Shown here one piece after another: positions 61,761 through 64,000 of a DNA stretch of 64,000 nt. Every line of letters starts with the position of its first letter. The stretch's first letter is position 1. The DNA is taken from assembly GCA_026874595.1 (NCBI GenBank), contig CM049312.1:28859456-28923455 (forward strand), in the 5' to 3' direction. Below the pieces are notes generated by a model. That model saw nothing but the letters and a program-made list of their open reading frames with translations, was not told the origin of the DNA and made no database searches. Made by a program: the position numbers and the translations under genes. Origin of the DNA: Sipunculus nudus. Taxonomy: Eukaryota > Annelida > Sipuncula > Golfingiida > Sipunculidae.

Positions 61761-64000
61761 AATTAAGTTACATATAAAAGCTTTGTCATTTCTAAGAGTA
61801 AAACTCGAAAACATTTGATATATTAAATTACCAGAAACTGATTCTTGGAGGATTTCTGGATGTATAAGCTAAACCCAGTAAGTTAATTTTCATAAAACTA
61901 AGCAACTTTACCATTCTCTTTATTAGCAGAGTGGCTGTAAGAAGTGTTGTATTAAATGCCAGGTCCATACCATCCATGAATTTTCATAAAATTTAGTACT
62001 TCATCCTATAATTGGGACACCAACAAGCCTTCAAATTACACCAGCGTTATAAATAAAACATCTGATGTTACATCTTACAGATAATCCTGGCAGTAGTTCA
62101 CATTCTGCAGCAACATGTCATGTGTACATGCAAACTTCCGATATGAAATGTCAAAATATACGGCTGCCATTTTTGATTTTTTTTACTCCAACAAAGCAGA
62201 GTAAATGTAGGCCAACTCAGCAGAGTAATTTATGAAGTTATACACAGCACCCAGTTCCAATACTTCAGTGTTGTAAAAGTTCTCATATAGTCTAACATTT
62301 AGTTATTATCATGCCTTGCTGTTTATCATACCAGCCTACCATTAAATTACTAGGCAAGTACATATGATGCTGTCATCAGCAATGTCACTGTCAACCACAC
62401 ATAAATTACCAATACTATATTAACTGCATTGTTGTATAATACACAGCACTGCGGTGTGGTGCAGTAGGTACATGACATTAAATTCAAATATTTGTTATGA
62501 TTATGAGACAGCTATTTTCACTACAATAATGCAAGGCATTAATAGGTGATACCGTTAATCCATATGCTGCAGGGAAAGGGAATTCAGTCATATTACATAT
62601 CACATTTCAGTTATATTAATGGTTATTCAATGTCATCCATTAAAATATAAATTGGCTAAAATTTGTCAAAATTAAAAGTTTTATGTATATTACCACTGCT
62701 TTACAGAAAATCTGGCATACTGGCTAATATGTAATTATACAGATTAACATCTATGAAAATTCCACTGAACACACGAAGAAAGGATGGAGACATTCCATTT
62801 TTTACTGAGAAGAAAGTCTGGTACAATTTTGATTACTTCACCAAGGATCACATGAATGAATGGCAGCAGTACCAAGTGTTTATCATGACACAAGGACATT
62901 TTTTTTTTAAATGGCAACAAGACGATGTTTCACTGGAAGGTTGGATGAAACACTGACAGTAGTTCATCACTGCAGTATTGATCGTGGTTCAGAATGAATC
63001 AATAGGTACAGCTACAGATAGAATCTTGTGCTGTAGAACCAAAATGGAATAAACATATGTTGCATGTATATTAAATACTAAATTAAAAATCTCTAATTTA
63101 TTATCATGTGGCAATAACTAAACATGAGCTACTGTAGCACAGACAAGTCAAGACTGACTCAGACCTTCTATGCTAATCCATATCTGTCATTTAGAGTATA
63201 GATTGGACCAGGTTGCCTGGTTACTGCTAAACATGCATCAAACACTAGGTTTGATGGTTGTTTACTAAAACCATTACCCTGCTTTGGCCATCCAGCAAGC
63301 TGCATAACATCATGTGGATTTTTATGTGACAGTGTTTTTTCTTTTAATTTAATGGATTTCACAGGCTATCAATTTCCTCACTGTTTAAGAACCACAAAAA
63401 CTTTTGTAAGAGAAAAAGGTGTTTATGTGATATTTAACGGCAGATTATCAAGTATGCTAATGAGAGAATTGAGCCACCTTAGATACTCATAATTTTACTT
63501 AAAATTTGATTCACATAAATATTAAGCTTTTCTGTTGGTATGGAAGTAATAACCCTCCAAAGCTTTTGCACACTAGAACCAACAAATTTTAAACTGACAA
63601 AATTTTCTTAATCTAAAGACATATAGTACAACAGTAGCAGGATTAGCAGGACCTTATACATGCATGCTTTACAAATATTAAGGGAGAAGCTGAACCCTGT
63701 ATGTGGGTGCTTGTAAGAATAAAACGAAACACCAATATCATACATGTACAACACATGTTTACAACAGATGTAGTGTAGCTGAACACTGTAACACATGGTA
63801 GTGCACTATCATGCACAATTAATGCATTATTGACCTGTTGTGTATCACATGGTGCACTCAGTAATGCATAGGTGTGTTGTTTCACCTTCCTACAAATAAG
63901 CAAATCTCACTGACTATTTCAAAGAGACTTTGCTCTAACTGGCTGCCTGGCCCGATATATCATGAATTTTCAACAAACTTGCATGTCACTGAAGTGAAAT

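Larger units (their letters stand above)
52340..64000. other. Right flank, no supported gene
   Basis: Apart from the repeats and weak exon candidates listed, this is AT-rich sequence with short, motif-free open frames. A poly-G tract lies at 56446-56460. The stretch may be an intron or intergenic. Confidence 0.45.

Noticed and set aside
62753-62956. 67-codon plus frame starting MKIPLNTRRKDG
   Set aside because: AT-rich codons, a poly-T run inside, no splice context and no recognised motif. Probably chance.
1-64000. CRISPR arrays, operons, riboswitches or prokaryotic islands
   Set aside because: The window is eukaryotic nuclear DNA. The only regular repeats are minisatellites and transposable elements without spacer structure.

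Overview
The window looks like nuclear DNA from a lophotrochozoan invertebrate, most likely a mollusc. It is AT-rich, with short coding exons, large introns and many dispersed repeats. These include tandem units carrying GACCTTGACCT or TCAAGGTCA, long AT and poly-G/C runs, and elements with inverted ends. The organism call is an inference from repeat style and gene structure. I could not search any database.

Only two protein-coding genes can be supported, both on the minus strand. Gene 1 (2489-11412) is a complete six-exon phosphatidylinositol synthase (CDIPT). Its exons join in frame into a 222-residue protein with the full CDP-alcohol phosphotransferase signature. Gene 2 (29910 to at least 36217) has a 2331-base exon, a 33-base microexon and a 38-base terminal exon. 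It encodes a large, mostly disordered Ser/Pro/Lys-rich protein whose C-terminal block resembles, from memory, the end of NUFIP2 (FMRP-interacting protein 2). Its first coding exon is unresolved. A promoter-like site with a strong splice donor lies at 41954-42045, and a possible short coding exon at 58369-58422.

The other sequence is intronic or intergenic. 1-480 and 2900-3700 hold tandem repeats. CDIPT intron 1 (6723-11369) holds two copies of a 300-base repeat and a 1.65 kb foldback-like element (9302-10950) around a TGAA-rich minisatellite. 11.9-14.4 kb holds two more clusters of short inverted motifs. 14.5-17.5 kb is an unexplained, higher-complexity stretch. A LINE 3' remnant lies at 18620-18718. 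Two copies of a roughly 2.8 kb element, with shared ends and a variable number of internal 275-base units, lie at 19.68-22.56 and 49.65-52.34 kb. A degenerate 40-base minisatellite (27.99-28.74 kb) follows gene 2. A 2.05 kb element with long inverted arms (42065-44114) abuts the candidate gene 2 promoter. Beyond 44.5 kb I see repeats, microsatellites and a few weak exon candidates, but no convincing gene.

The most unusual theme is a set of elements in which each is decorated with its own short motif: TCTCGGACCAC, CGAAACC, GGTAACGGTG or ACTCGGAAGT. The motifs sit mostly in inverted arms, and two of the elements share flanking sequence while carrying different motifs. Some of these motifs match known transcription-factor sites (ETS, Myb). 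CDIPT makes phosphatidylinositol at the ER, whereas the gene 2 product is probably an RNA-granule or RNA-binding-protein partner. Nothing in the sequence suggests that the two genes work together.
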